This document shows positions 34,577-43,854 of a stretch of DNA of 64,000 nt, one piece after another. The translations under genes and the position numbers were made by a program. The notes under the pieces are model-generated. The model had not been told where the DNA came from, searched no databases, and saw only the letters and a program-made list of their open reading frames with translations. The stretch spans positions 244,538-308,537 of the forward strand of contig NZ_JAANOP010000004.1 of the NCBI RefSeq assembly GCF_011250515.1, given 5' to 3'. How positions within the stretch are numbered: position 1 is the first letter of the stretch; each line of letters starts with the position of its first letter. Origin of the DNA: Aquirufa ecclesiirivi (GTDB taxonomy: Bacteria > Bacteroidota > Bacteroidia > Cytophagales > Spirosomataceae).

Positions 34577-35360
34577 AGAATTTGATAATAAACTCGACTT
34601 GAGGTTGAATGTTAAATTCATTTAATCTTTATTAGAACACGTTTTAATTTTTAAAAACTAGTTTCTTCTTTGGAAGTTCAACACACTCATCGCAATGATG
34701 GATGGTTAGAAGATTGTCTTAAATTTTATTTAAAACAAGCAAACCAGATTTTAGTGGAATTAAAGTTTTCTGTAGTTTTAGTACAGAAGAGCCGAACCGT
34801 GAGTTTAGCTGAGAGATAAATTTTTTCATATTAATTTAGAACAAGTAGAACACTAAACCAGAGCGAAGTCCTATACCCCTCTTCTGTTTTGCTTTACAAA
34901 TGTAGTCTAATGGATTAATTTAAAAAATAGAACATAATTATTATTTGTTCTTAATTTTAAATTGACAACAAAGTTGTTGCTCTGCATTTCACAATGCCCA
35001 TTTGTGCTTTTTTCGATTCTGAGATTAGGTGAAAAATCCACAAATGTATAGAAATTTTTACAGTCTCAATTGTTGGTTTTTTGTGTGATAATTTAAGCTT
35101 TTCTTTACAAAAATAGATATTTGTAGCCTTAATTACCTTCATTTGGGCTTTTAATGGGTTGAAATTTGCATATAAATGCAGTATTTGGTGAATTTCAGTT
35201 TGTAAAGTTAATTTAATTTTCCTGTTTTATTTATTATAATGGAACGAAAATGTAGCCCATTTTTTAATTGAAGAATAGTTTACATGGCTATTGTATCCTT
35301 ATGATTTTATCATTTCTATCGAAATTAGGTTAAATATTTACTTTCAAATGGTTATAGCAT
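34577..35360. other. AT-rich intergenic region upstream of the minimal cargo gene
   Basis: About 780 bases with no credible gene; the open frames are short and lack known motifs. A minus-strand TACATTTG (34897-34904) matches the -7 consensus and would give a leader of about 315 bases for the cargo gene. No leftover adhesin coding sequence is recognised here by eye. Confidence 0.6.
34897..34904 (-). promoter_or_regulatory. possible -7 element for the minimal cargo gene
   Basis: The minus strand reads TACATTTG, an exact TAnnTTTG match. A related sequence (TACATTTTTG) lies upstream of the giant adhesin on the same strand, near 43236-43245. Distance to the start is long. Confidence 0.35.
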
Positions 35361-35394
35361 AAAAAAAAGCTAGATCAAATATTAACCTAGCTTT
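35361..35394 (-). terminator. intrinsic terminator of the adhesin-PorP/SprF transcript
   Basis: AAAGCTAG (35366-35373) pairs with CTAGCTTT (35387-35394) across a 13-base loop and is followed on the minus strand by eight T. It lies 35 bases beyond the stop codon at 35429. Confidence 0.8.
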
Positions 35395-35428
35395 CCAATT
35401 TTCGTTCTCTAATCTACTATCTTTAATT

Positions 35429-36388
35429 CTATTTCGTTTCTAAGCTACTTTTCTTGTTAAACGTAAATCGTAAAGCAATTTCATGTGTTTGTGTAGTCAC
35501 CTTACTAATGGCTGAAATGGGTAATTCATAAACGTAGCCAGCATACAGATTTTTTGTTGCCTGAAACCCTAAACGGATACCGTAACTATCAGCCTTGCGG
35601 TAACTGAAGCCTAAGTCAAACTTATCACGGATATGGCTATTTACATTTAGATCATAACTTAAAGGAACGTCTGTAGCTACACGCACCATAGCACTCGGAT
35701 ATAAGGTGATTTGTGAACTCAGTTTTACTTTGGTACCTAGCATAGTATAATAATAGTCCACATCTTTATATGCTCCAGAAAGTGCCCCAAAATTATATTT
35801 TAGGACCCTAGGCTGCGAAATGCTCAAAAATAGTCCATCACCCTTGGAGAAACGTAATCCCCATCCTGTATTGAATTTTAAGCCACTCGAGATGTCTTCT
35901 TGGAAGTTTTCATCTCCACCATGTGTTAGGCGAATCGAGGACCATTCAATCGTTAAATTGGAAAATCCACCACGAATACCACCCGACATAGTCCATTTGT
36001 CACTTAAAGGAACATGGTAAGCGAAGTCTGCACTGATGGTCGTAGCTTTTATAGGTCCAGCTTGGTCCATTAATGCCACAACACCAATACCTTTATTTTC
36101 ACCCCATTTTTGGTTAAGGCTAGCCGCAAATGTTACTGGTGCACCTTCAAAGCCAGTCCACTGGCGACGGTTAATCACCGTGATATCTGATACATCCATA
36201 GAACCAGCATGAGCTGGAGTAACAATTTGAGGGTTAAAACGATATAAACTGTACATCGTTTCTATTTGACCTTTTGATTCGTGTGAAATAAAACTTAGCA
36301 ACAACGCCACAAGTATAGCCATCAACATGCCAGGGAATGACATGTTGATCGACTTAGTTTTATAATGATAATTTAGATTCGTATTCAT
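35429..36388 (-). CDS. PorP/SprF-family type IX secretion partner (copy 2)
   Basis: 319 residues. The signal region is longer than normal (hydrophobic stretch MLMAILVALLLSFISH) and ends near SKGQ; M16 is an alternative start. The mature part begins QIETMYSLYRFNPQIVTPAHAGSMDVSDITVINRRQWTGFEGAP and closes THEIALRFTFN, near-identical in layout to copy 1. It starts 27 bases after the giant adhesin stop, the same order as SprB-SprF in Flavobacterium, so it is the likely dedicated partner of that adhesin. Confidence 0.9.
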   Translation of the reverse strand: MNTNLNYHYKTKSINMSFPGMLMAILVALLLSFISHESKGQIETMYSLYRFNPQIVTPAHAGSMDVSDITVINRRQWTGFEGAPVTFAASLNQKWGENKGIGVVALMDQAGPIKATTISADFAYHVPLSDKWTMSGGIRGGFSNLTIEWSSIRLTHGGDENFQEDISSGLKFNTGWGLRFSKGDGLFLSISQPRVLKYNFGALSGAYKDVDYYYTMLGTKVKLSSQITLYPSAMVRVATDVPLSYDLNVNSHIRDKFDLGFSYRKADSYGIRLGFQATKNLYAGYVYELPISAISKVTTQTHEIALRFTFNKKSSLETK

Positions 36389-36415
36389 TTTTATTACTGT
36401 TTTCAGTGGTGTAGC

Positions 36416-39400
36416 TTACTTGTTTTTCAGTCTATTGATGAAGATGAATGTTGAAATGTTTGGTTTAACACCATAGAAATCAACGATGTAATAGTAAACG
36501 CCATCTGGCAGTAAACCATCTTTCAAGATAAACACGTTGTTACTTTCACCACCCCAGTCATTTTTGTAGTCTTTGGTTTCGTACACGATTTCACCCCAAC
36601 GGTTGAAAATGGTCAATGAATTCTTGAATCCTAAGATGCCTGGAATAATCAATTTGTCATTTTTACCATCACCGTTTGGAGATAGTCCTTGTGGAACAAA
36701 TGATGGACAAACATCTGGGTCTAGGCGATTTGGAATACCATCATTGTCACAATCTGGTAGTCCACCATAATCTAAGTTGTCTTCCATGACATCAAGGATA
36801 CCATCATTATCATCATCCATATCTTGGAAATCCGGTTTGCTATCTTTGTCGGTATCTGTTGGAGTTGCAGGATTTGTTCCAGCCTCTACTTTATCTAACA
36901 CTCCGTCATTATCAGCATCTAGATCTCTAAAATCAGGTGTTCCATCCGTATCAGAATCTACAGGAGCATTTGGATTTGGACCTGCTTCTACTTTGTCAGG
37001 GATGCCATCACTATCTGTATCTAAGTCTCGGAAATCAGGAGTTCCATCAGAATCTGTATCCAAAGGGTTATTCGGATTATTTCCAGCTTCTGTTTTATCC
37101 AAAATACTGTCATTGTCAGAGTCTAGCTCACGGAAATCAGGAATACCATCTTTGTCGGTATCCGTTGGCATCGATGGGTTCTTTCCAGCTTCTATTTTAT
37201 CAGGTATTCCATCATTGTCTGAATCTAAGTCGCGGAAATCAGGCGTACCATCTTTATCCGTGTCCACGGGATTGATTGGATCATTCCCAGCTTCAATACT
37301 ATCTGGAATACCATCGTTATCGGAATCTATGTCACGGTAATCAGGTGTGCCATCTTTATCTGTATCTACTGGGTTATTAGGATCTTTACCTGCTTCAAAT
37401 AAATCTGGGATACCGTCATTATCTGAATCTGTGTCTCGGAAATCAGGCGTACCATCTTTATCAGTATCAATTGGATTATTAGGGTCTGCTCCAGCTTCTA
37501 TTTTATCCGAAATACCATCATTATCCGAATCTAAATCCCGGAAGTCAGGTGTTCCATCATTATCTGTATCAACAGGATTACTTGGGTTAGAACCTGCTTC
37601 AATCTTATCTGGGATACCATCATTATCAGAATCTAAATCGCGGAAGTCAGGAGTACCGTCTTTATCCGTATCTACAGGATTGTTTGGATCGGCACCTGCT
37701 TCAATCTTATCTGGAATACCATCATTATCCGAATCTAAATCACGGAAGTCAGGAGTACCGTCTTTATCCGTATCAACTGGATTGTTAGGATCTACACCTG
37801 CTTCGATTTTATCAGGAATACCATCGTTATCAGAATCTAGATCACGGAAGTCATATATACCATCCTTATCTGTATCCAATGGGTTGTTCGGATCATTTCC
37901 AGCTTCTAACTTGTCAGGAATACCGTCATTATCTGAATCCAAATCGCGGAAATCTGGGGTACCATCTTTATCGGTATCTACTGGATTACTTGGATCTGAA
38001 CCAGCTTCGATTTTATCTGGAATACCATCATTATCTGAATCTAAATCTTCGAAGTCTTTAGCCCCATCTTTGTCAGTATCTACTGGAGAGTTACATGAAA
38101 CAGCTTCTAAAGCATCTAGGATACCATCATTATCGGAATCAGTATCACGGAAATTAGGCTTATCATCTCCATCTATATCACCACCTAATTCTACGCGGTC
38201 AGGAATACAGTCATTGTCAGAATCTAAATCTAAGAAATCAGCAGTACCATCTTTGTCGGTATCAATCACCGCAACATATTGTCCGCGATCATCCCAGCCA
38301 TCACCATTTCCATCATTTAAGGTGGTACAGGTAGCACATTTGTTCTTGCCTTCCCAAGCATCAGGAATGGTATCACCATCTGAGTCAAGATCTAGGTAAT
38401 TCGGGATATTATCACCATCATTATCGCTATCACTTTCATCGCTATCACCTAACCAATCACCGTCTGAATCTAGATCACGGTAGTTTGGTCTTCCGTCTCC
38501 ATCTGGATCAGCTGTTAATTCTTTGCTATCCAATAATGAATCACCATCAGAATCTAAATCTAAGAAATCCGCTGTTCCATCTTTGTCAGTATCTGGAATA
38601 GGAGCAGGGTTAGCTTCTAAGAAGTCTGCTAAACCGTTTTTGTTATTATCAATGAAAGCCCCATTTTGGTCAACTCGGCCATTGTAATTTGGATCAATTA
38701 CTCCGCGACTTGAGTCGGTTGCTTCCCATGCATCTAAGATCGAATCTCCGTCAGAATCGAGGTCTAAATAGTTTGGAGTTCCGTCACCATCACGATCGCT
38801 AGATCCTTCTGTTCTATCCAAGATTCCATCGTTATCAGAATCTAAATCCAAATAGTTAGGGATACCATCACCATCTGAATCAATGTTTTTCTCGATACTA
38901 TCTAGGATACCATCATTATCTGAATCTGGATCTTGGAAGTTTGGAATTCCATCGCCATCATAATCTTGGCAGCTTGGACCACCAGAGGCACATTCTACGC
39001 TGTTTGGAATACCATCATTATCACAATCATTGCTACCAAAAATAGCAAAGCTCGGAGAACCGATGCTTGGAGGGTTACCACCAGCACCACCTACACAATA
39101 GTTAAGCGGTTGTGGATCTGTTCCGTTGTTGGTTCCGTCACCGTCGCAGTCTGTGTTTTTCCAAGTCAAAGTAGTATTGGCAAATATCTGACTAGCAGGA
39201 TTGTATGAGCAACCATCGTTAGGATTGGTTCCGTCAATCGCCTCTTGCGCATCAGAAACGCCATCACCATCCGTATCCGTTGGTAAACCTGAAATTACTG
39301 TAATACGTAAAACTGCAGTAGTACTACCTGTACCATTGGTAGCAGTTACGGTATAATCAGTAGCCGGACTAGTGACAGAAGGGTTTCCACTAATTACCCC

Positions 39401-42400
39401 AGTGGTTGTATTGAAAGATAAACCCGTAGGTAATGGAGTCGAAATACTATAACTAGTTACTGTTCCAGTAACTGTCGGTGATAAACTAGTAATACTAGAT
39501 CCCACAGTATACACATTGGGAGAAGTATAACTCAAGCCTGTCGGTGCAGCATTATTAACCGTAATACGTACAACTGCAGTAGTACTACCTGTACCATTGG
39601 TTGCGGTTACGGTATAATCCGTAGCCGGACTAGTGACAGAAGGGTTTCCGCTAATTACCCCGGTGGTGGTATTGAATAATAAACCCGTTGGTAATGGAGT
39701 CGAAATACTATAGCTAGTTACTGTCCCTGTAACCGTCGGCGATAAACTAGTAATAGTAGATCCCACAGAATACACATTAGGAGTCGTATAACTCAAGCCT
39801 GTTGGTGCAGCATTATTAACCGTAATACGTACAACTGCAGTAGTACTACCTGTACCATTGGTAGCGGTTACGGTATAATCCGTAGCTGGGCTAGTTACCG
39901 TAGGGGTCCCACTAATTACCCCCGTGGTGGTATTGAATAATAAACCCGCAGGTAATGGAGTCGAAATACTATAACTGGTTACTGTCCCTGTTACCGTTGG
40001 TGATAAACTAGTAATAGTCGATCCAACGTTGTACACGTTGGGAGTATTGTAGCTTAAACTGGAAGGGGCCGCTGGGTTAACCGTTATCGTAAATGTGTTA
40101 GATACAGTATTCCCACCAGAATTAGTTGCTGTCACTGTAAAGTTACTTAAAGATGTAACAGTGGTAGGGGTTCCCGTAATTTTACCGTCAGTAGTACTAA
40201 AAGATAATCCGCTTGGTAAAGTGCCTGAAGTTAAAGCATAGGATACCACATTACCTGTAACTGAAGGATTAAGTGATGTAATCGCCGTTCCAACGGTATA
40301 AACATTTGGTGTATTGTAAGTTAAGCCTGTTGGGGCTACATCGTTAACCGTAATAGTAAATGTATTAGATACAGCATCACCACCAGAATTAGTCGCTGTT
40401 ACGGTAAAGCTTCTTGAAGCATTTGCAGCGGTTGGCGTTCCCGTTATTTTACCGTCAGAAGTACTAAAAGATAATCCATTAGGTAAAGTCCCTGATGTTA
40501 AGGCATAGGAATCAATTGTACCCGTTACTGAAGGATTAAGTGAAGTAATCGCCGTTCCAACCGTATATACATTTGGTGTGAAATAAGTTAAATTGGTGGG
40601 AGCAGGAGCAGCGGTTGCATTAACAGTGATAGTAAAAGTATTAGAAACCGTACTACCACCAGAATTAGTTGCTGTTACCGTATAACTTTTCAAAGAAGTC
40701 ACATGGTTGGGATTACCTGTAATTTTACCATTTGTTGTATTGAAAGATAAACCAAGGGGTAAAGATCCTGTGGTAAGTGCATAAGAAACGACATTTCCTG
40801 TAACTGTAGGATCTAGTGAAGGTATTGCTGTTCCAGCTACGTAAACTTTCGGAGTAGGGTAGCTTAAATTCGTAGGAGCTACATCATTAACGGTGATATC
40901 AAATGTATTAGAAACCGTATTACCACCCGTGTTGGTCGCCGTAACGGTGAAGCTTCTCAAAGCAGTTACTGTAGTAGGTGTTCCGGTGATTTTACCGTCA
41001 GTAGTACTAAACGATAATCCATTAGGTAAAGTCCCTGATGTTAATGCATAAGAAACCACATTACCTGTAACGGAAGGATTAAGCGAAGTAATCGCGGTTC
41101 CTACGGTATAAACATTGGGTGTATTGTAAGTTAAGTTTGTAGGAGCTACGTCATTAATCGTAATAGTAAATGTATTAGAAACCGTGCTACCACCCGTATT
41201 GGTCGCTGTAACAGTAAAGCTTCTCAAAGCAGTTACAGTGCTTGGCGTTCCGGTAATTTTACCGTCAGTGGTACTAAAAGATAATCCGCTAGGTAAAGTC
41301 CCTGATGTTAATGCATAGGATACCACATTCCCTGTAACGGAAGGATTAAGTGAGGTAATCGCGGTTCCAACAGGATATACATTTGTTGTATTGTAGGATA
41401 AGTTTGTAGGAGCTACGTCGTTAACCGTAATAGTAAACGTATTAGAAACCGTGCTACCCCCCGTATTGGTCGCTGTAACAGTAAAGCTTCTCAAAGCAGT
41501 TACTGTGTTAGGCGTTCCAGTAATTTTACCGTCAGTGGTACTAAAAGATAATCCGCTAGGTAAAGTCCCTGATGTTAATGCATAGGATATCACATTCCCT
41601 GTAACGGAAGGATTAAGTGAGGTAATCGCGGTTCCAGCGGTATAAACATTGGGAGTATTGTAGGTTAAGCCTGTAGGAGCTGCTTCATTGACCGTCATGG
41701 TAAACGTATTAGAAACCGTGCTACCCCCCGTATTGGTCGCTGTAACGGTAAAGCTTCTCAATGCAGTTACAGTGGTAGGCGTTCCGGTAATTTTACCATC
41801 AGTAGTACTAAACGATAATCCATTAGGTAAAGTGCCTGATGTTAATGCATAGGATACCACATTACCTGTAACGGAAGGATTTAGTGAAGTAATCGCGGTT
41901 CCAACGTTATAAACATTGGGTGTATTGTAAGTTAAGTTGGTAGGAGCTGCTTCATTGACCGTAATGCTAAATGTATTTGAAACAGTACTACCAACGGCAT
42001 TGGTGGCTGTAACAGTAAAGCTTCTTAAAGCAGTTACCGTGGTAGGCGTTCCGGTAATTTTACCATCCGTAGTACTAAAAGATAATCCATTAGGTAAAGT
42101 GCCTGACGTTAATGCATAGGATGCCACATTGCCCGTAACGGAAGGATTAAGTGAAGTAATCGCCGTTCCAACAGCATATACATTTGGAGTTGAATAAGTT
42201 AAATTACTTGGTGCAGGTTCATTATCGAGGATAGACACTACGGTGGTATTAGTTACGATAGCGGCATTGACAGCATCTGCTAAGACAATGTTAAATGTTT
42301 CTGTCCCTTCCGCAATGAAATCATCCAAAACAGGAACGGTAATCGTTTTGGAGAACTCTCCAATAGCAAAAGTTAAGGGCCCGGTTGTATTAGTGTAATC

Positions 42401-43114
42401 AGTTATAATGGTGGCAGTTCCTCCTGAAGTAGTATAACTAACTGTAGTAGCCACAGTTGCTGCTGGATTTAAGGTTACAGTAGCTACGGCATTGACAACA
42501 CCTGTAGCTTCTGTGACACTAAGAGTAGCGGTTATATTTAATTTTGGTTGGGAGTTATAATAGGTATTTAATTCAGTAACATAAGCTGATTTATTGTTTG
42601 CTGCATTACCTGTTACTACTCCTCCACTTAAATCTAATGGTTTACCGTTAAATGTCAAACCAATATTTTTGGTATCGGTAATTGTATAGTTTCCAGAGCT
42701 AGTAGAAACCGTAATACTGGTTCCTGTATTTGGATAGAAAACCATCGTTTGAACAATAGATCCAGCTGTATTTCTCCAGTTAATAAAACCAGGAATCGTT
42801 TGTTTTACATTATTGTTATCATAAAAGGTGACAAATCCTGCTAAATCATTGCCTTGTAATTCAAATTGAGTAGTACTGGAATTTTGAACAAAAGACAAAC
42901 GTGTGATTCCACTCGTTGAAATAGCAAATGCATTTTGCGCTTTATTATTACCATTCTGATCTCCAATAAACCCTTCATTGAAAGATGCTGATATAATTCC
43001 AGCAAATGATGGGGTAGCAATTAAAAGAGATAAAAAGAATGTGGCTAAAAAGAAAAACTTCAAGTTGAAGGAGCGCTTTTCAGTTACCTTAAAAGTTGAG
43101 TAACATTTTTGCAT
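36416..43114 (-). CDS. giant type IX-secreted surface adhesin (Calx-beta, 11 Ig-like repeats, TSP3 repeats, CHU_C)
   Basis: 2232 residues. A signal peptide (hydrophobic FFLATFFLSLLIATPSFAG, about 20-39) is followed by a unique N-terminal domain (about 40-200), a Calx-beta domain (about 200-298, DDFIAEGTETFNIVLADAVN), eleven Ig-like putative-adhesin repeats of 87-89 residues (about 301-1274), a long thrombospondin type 3 region rich in DTDKDGTPDFRDLDSDNDGIPD (about 1275-2135) and a CHU_C domain (about 2137-2232) for type IX export. The Asp-rich TSP3 loops bind calcium and make a stiff stalk, so the protein is probably an extended, calcium-dependent surface fibre in attachment or gliding. The PorP/SprF gene follows. 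Antisense open frames here are artefacts of the repeats. Confidence 0.93.
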   Translation of the reverse strand: MQKCYSTFKVTEKRSFNLKFFFLATFFLSLLIATPSFAGIISASFNEGFIGDQNGNNKAQNAFAISTSGITRLSFVQNSSTTQFELQGNDLAGFVTFYDNNNVKQTIPGFINWRNTAGSIVQTMVFYPNTGTSITVSTSSGNYTITDTKNIGLTFNGKPLDLSGGVVTGNAANNKSAYVTELNTYYNSQPKLNITATLSVTEATGVVNAVATVTLNPAATVATTVSYTTSGGTATIITDYTNTTGPLTFAIGEFSKTITVPVLDDFIAEGTETFNIVLADAVNAAIVTNTTVVSILDNEPAPSNLTYSTPNVYAVGTAITSLNPSVTGNVASYALTSGTLPNGLSFSTTDGKITGTPTTVTALRSFTVTATNAVGSTVSNTFSITVNEAAPTNLTYNTPNVYNVGTAITSLNPSVTGNVVSYALTSGTLPNGLSFSTTDGKITGTPTTVTALRSFTVTATNTGGSTVSNTFTMTVNEAAPTGLTYNTPNVYTAGTAITSLNPSVTGNVISYALTSGTLPSGLSFSTTDGKITGTPNTVTALRSFTVTATNTGGSTVSNTFTITVNDVAPTNLSYNTTNVYPVGTAITSLNPSVTGNVVSYALTSGTLPSGLSFSTTDGKITGTPSTVTALRSFTVTATNTGGSTVSNTFTITINDVAPTNLTYNTPNVYTVGTAITSLNPSVTGNVVSYALTSGTLPNGLSFSTTDGKITGTPTTVTALRSFTVTATNTGGNTVSNTFDITVNDVAPTNLSYPTPKVYVAGTAIPSLDPTVTGNVVSYALTTGSLPLGLSFNTTNGKITGNPNHVTSLKSYTVTATNSGGSTVSNTFTITVNATAAPAPTNLTYFTPNVYTVGTAITSLNPSVTGTIDSYALTSGTLPNGLSFSTSDGKITGTPTAANASRSFTVTATNSGGDAVSNTFTITVNDVAPTGLTYNTPNVYTVGTAITSLNPSVTGNVVSYALTSGTLPSGLSFSTTDGKITGTPTTVTSLSNFTVTATNSGGNTVSNTFTITVNPAAPSSLSYNTPNVYNVGSTITSLSPTVTGTVTSYSISTPLPAGLLFNTTTGVISGTPTVTSPATDYTVTATNGTGSTTAVVRITVNNAAPTGLSYTTPNVYSVGSTITSLSPTVTGTVTSYSISTPLPTGLLFNTTTGVISGNPSVTSPATDYTVTATNGTGSTTAVVRITVNNAAPTGLSYTSPNVYTVGSSITSLSPTVTGTVTSYSISTPLPTGLSFNTTTGVISGNPSVTSPATDYTVTATNGTGSTTAVLRITVISGLPTDTDGDGVSDAQEAIDGTNPNDGCSYNPASQIFANTTLTWKNTDCDGDGTNNGTDPQPLNYCVGGAGGNPPSIGSPSFAIFGSNDCDNDGIPNSVECASGGPSCQDYDGDGIPNFQDPDSDNDGILDSIEKNIDSDGDGIPNYLDLDSDNDGILDRTEGSSDRDGDGTPNYLDLDSDGDSILDAWEATDSSRGVIDPNYNGRVDQNGAFIDNNKNGLADFLEANPAPIPDTDKDGTADFLDLDSDGDSLLDSKELTADPDGDGRPNYRDLDSDGDWLGDSDESDSDNDGDNIPNYLDLDSDGDTIPDAWEGKNKCATCTTLNDGNGDGWDDRGQYVAVIDTDKDGTADFLDLDSDNDCIPDRVELGGDIDGDDKPNFRDTDSDNDGILDALEAVSCNSPVDTDKDGAKDFEDLDSDNDGIPDKIEAGSDPSNPVDTDKDGTPDFRDLDSDNDGIPDKLEAGNDPNNPLDTDKDGIYDFRDLDSDNDGIPDKIEAGVDPNNPVDTDKDGTPDFRDLDSDNDGIPDKIEAGADPNNPVDTDKDGTPDFRDLDSDNDGIPDKIEAGSNPSNPVDTDNDGTPDFRDLDSDNDGISDKIEAGADPNNPIDTDKDGTPDFRDTDSDNDGIPDLFEAGKDPNNPVDTDKDGTPDYRDIDSDNDGIPDSIEAGNDPINPVDTDKDGTPDFRDLDSDNDGIPDKIEAGKNPSMPTDTDKDGIPDFRELDSDNDSILDKTEAGNNPNNPLDTDSDGTPDFRDLDTDSDGIPDKVEAGPNPNAPVDSDTDGTPDFRDLDADNDGVLDKVEAGTNPATPTDTDKDSKPDFQDMDDDNDGILDVMEDNLDYGGLPDCDNDGIPNRLDPDVCPSFVPQGLSPNGDGKNDKLIIPGILGFKNSLTIFNRWGEIVYETKDYKNDWGGESNNVFILKDGLLPDGVYYYIVDFYGVKPNISTFIFINRLKNK
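36839..38060 (-). repeat. 12 near-identical 34-residue TSP3 (EAG) coding repeats
   Basis: Twelve consecutive 102-bp units encode variations of DTDKDGTPDFRDLDSDNDG-IPDKIEAG-xDPNNPV. The EAG loop varies (DKIEAG, DKLEAG, DLFEAG, DSIEAG, DKTEAG, DKVEAG). The high similarity predicts copy-number change by recombination between strains. Confidence 0.9.
39291..42214 (-). repeat. 11 Ig-like adhesin coding repeats in two classes
   Basis: Eight upstream copies are of one class (about 89 residues, TSGTLPNGLSFSTTDGKITG) and the three nearest the TSP3 stalk of another (about 87 residues, STPLPTGLLFNTTTGVISG). All begin AP(T/S)xLxYxTPNVY. Copies within a class are very similar, suggesting two rounds of tandem duplication. 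Confidence 0.9.
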
Positions 43115-43153
43115 ACAATATGATTTTAATCACTATTTGGTTTAAGCAAACAG

Positions 43154-43175
43154 TAGGGTTAGAGAATCAACCCTA
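43154..43175 (-). promoter_or_regulatory. leader hairpin upstream of the adhesin start
   Basis: TAGGGTT (43154-43160) and AACCCTA (43169-43175) form a 7-bp stem with an 8-base loop, 40-60 bases upstream of the adhesin ATG, in the likely 5' leader. No T tract follows, so it is not a terminator. Confidence 0.35.
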
Positions 43176-43788
43176 GGCCATGCATGCACGGACTATAGAA
43201 CGACCAAGAAACTTTTGAGAATAAGAGATTGCGCCAGATGGCTAATTAGACAAAAATGTAGTATCAAATCCTACTTGTGACAAGAAGATAATTGATATGA
43301 TTTGAGTTTATTTAGAACAAGGAGTAACCTGCTTTCAATCAAAAGAATTCCTGTTGTAGGTTTTCTTCAATACAAAGTAAGGCTTAATTGTTGTCAAATT
43401 ATAATTGCAACACAGCTATCCTGTTCTCGATTTATAACGAAGGACAAAAAATATGCGTTTAACTCGCGTATGGCCATGTGCTTTAAAAGGCCCGTTTGCA
43501 AGCATGATGTTATTCGTTTTGGAAAATATAGCAATAGGTCTAAAAGTACCAAAAACAAGCAAAGTTCATTGTTTGTAAATATTTGTTTAATTTGAATATA
43601 TCTTTACTATTCGTGTATTTAATTTATAACTACTTGATTATCAATAAATAATATATTAAATATTTATTTTACTTGTATTTTATTAATTAATATTACTTTA
43701 CAAATTTTGTTGATGCACATAGTAAATAATTAACTCCCTTCAATCCAACCGTTCATACTATTTTACCCCAAAATAATGGAAATTTAAC

Positions 43789-43817
43789 TTGATAAATTAG
43801 AATATTTTCTATATTGC
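43789..43817 (+). promoter_or_regulatory. putative SusC promoter
   Basis: TTG (43789-43791) is separated by 18 bases from TATATTGC (43810-43817), an imperfect -7 element, 37 bases before the SusC ATG. The -7 match is partial. Confidence 0.35.
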
Positions 43818-43854
43818 CCGCAGTTCAACTATTATAAACCTATTTATCACCACC

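Larger units (their letters stand above)
43115..43854. other. divergent intergenic region between adhesin and SusC genes
   Basis: 740 bases, AT-rich, no credible gene. It must contain promoters for the adhesin (minus) and SusC (plus). A leader hairpin lies at 43154-43175 and a SusC promoter candidate at 43789-43817. A 97-codon open frame at 43302-43595 has no signal, motif or convincing composition and is not called. Confidence 0.6.

Noticed and set aside
34957..35142. 61-codon minus-strand open frame in the cargo gene upstream region
   Set aside because: AT-rich chance frame with no signal, motif or good start context.
36777..38399. Long plus-strand open frames of 187 and 350 codons (Ser/Leu/Pro-rich repeats)
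   Set aside because: They are exactly antisense to the Asp-rich TSP3 repeats of the adhesin; the repeat codons happen to leave the opposite strand open. No signal, start context or known domain.
43302..43595. 97-codon open frame in the adhesin-SusC gap
   Set aside because: TTG start, no signal peptide or motif, Cys/Lys/Arg-rich composition unlike neighbouring genes.
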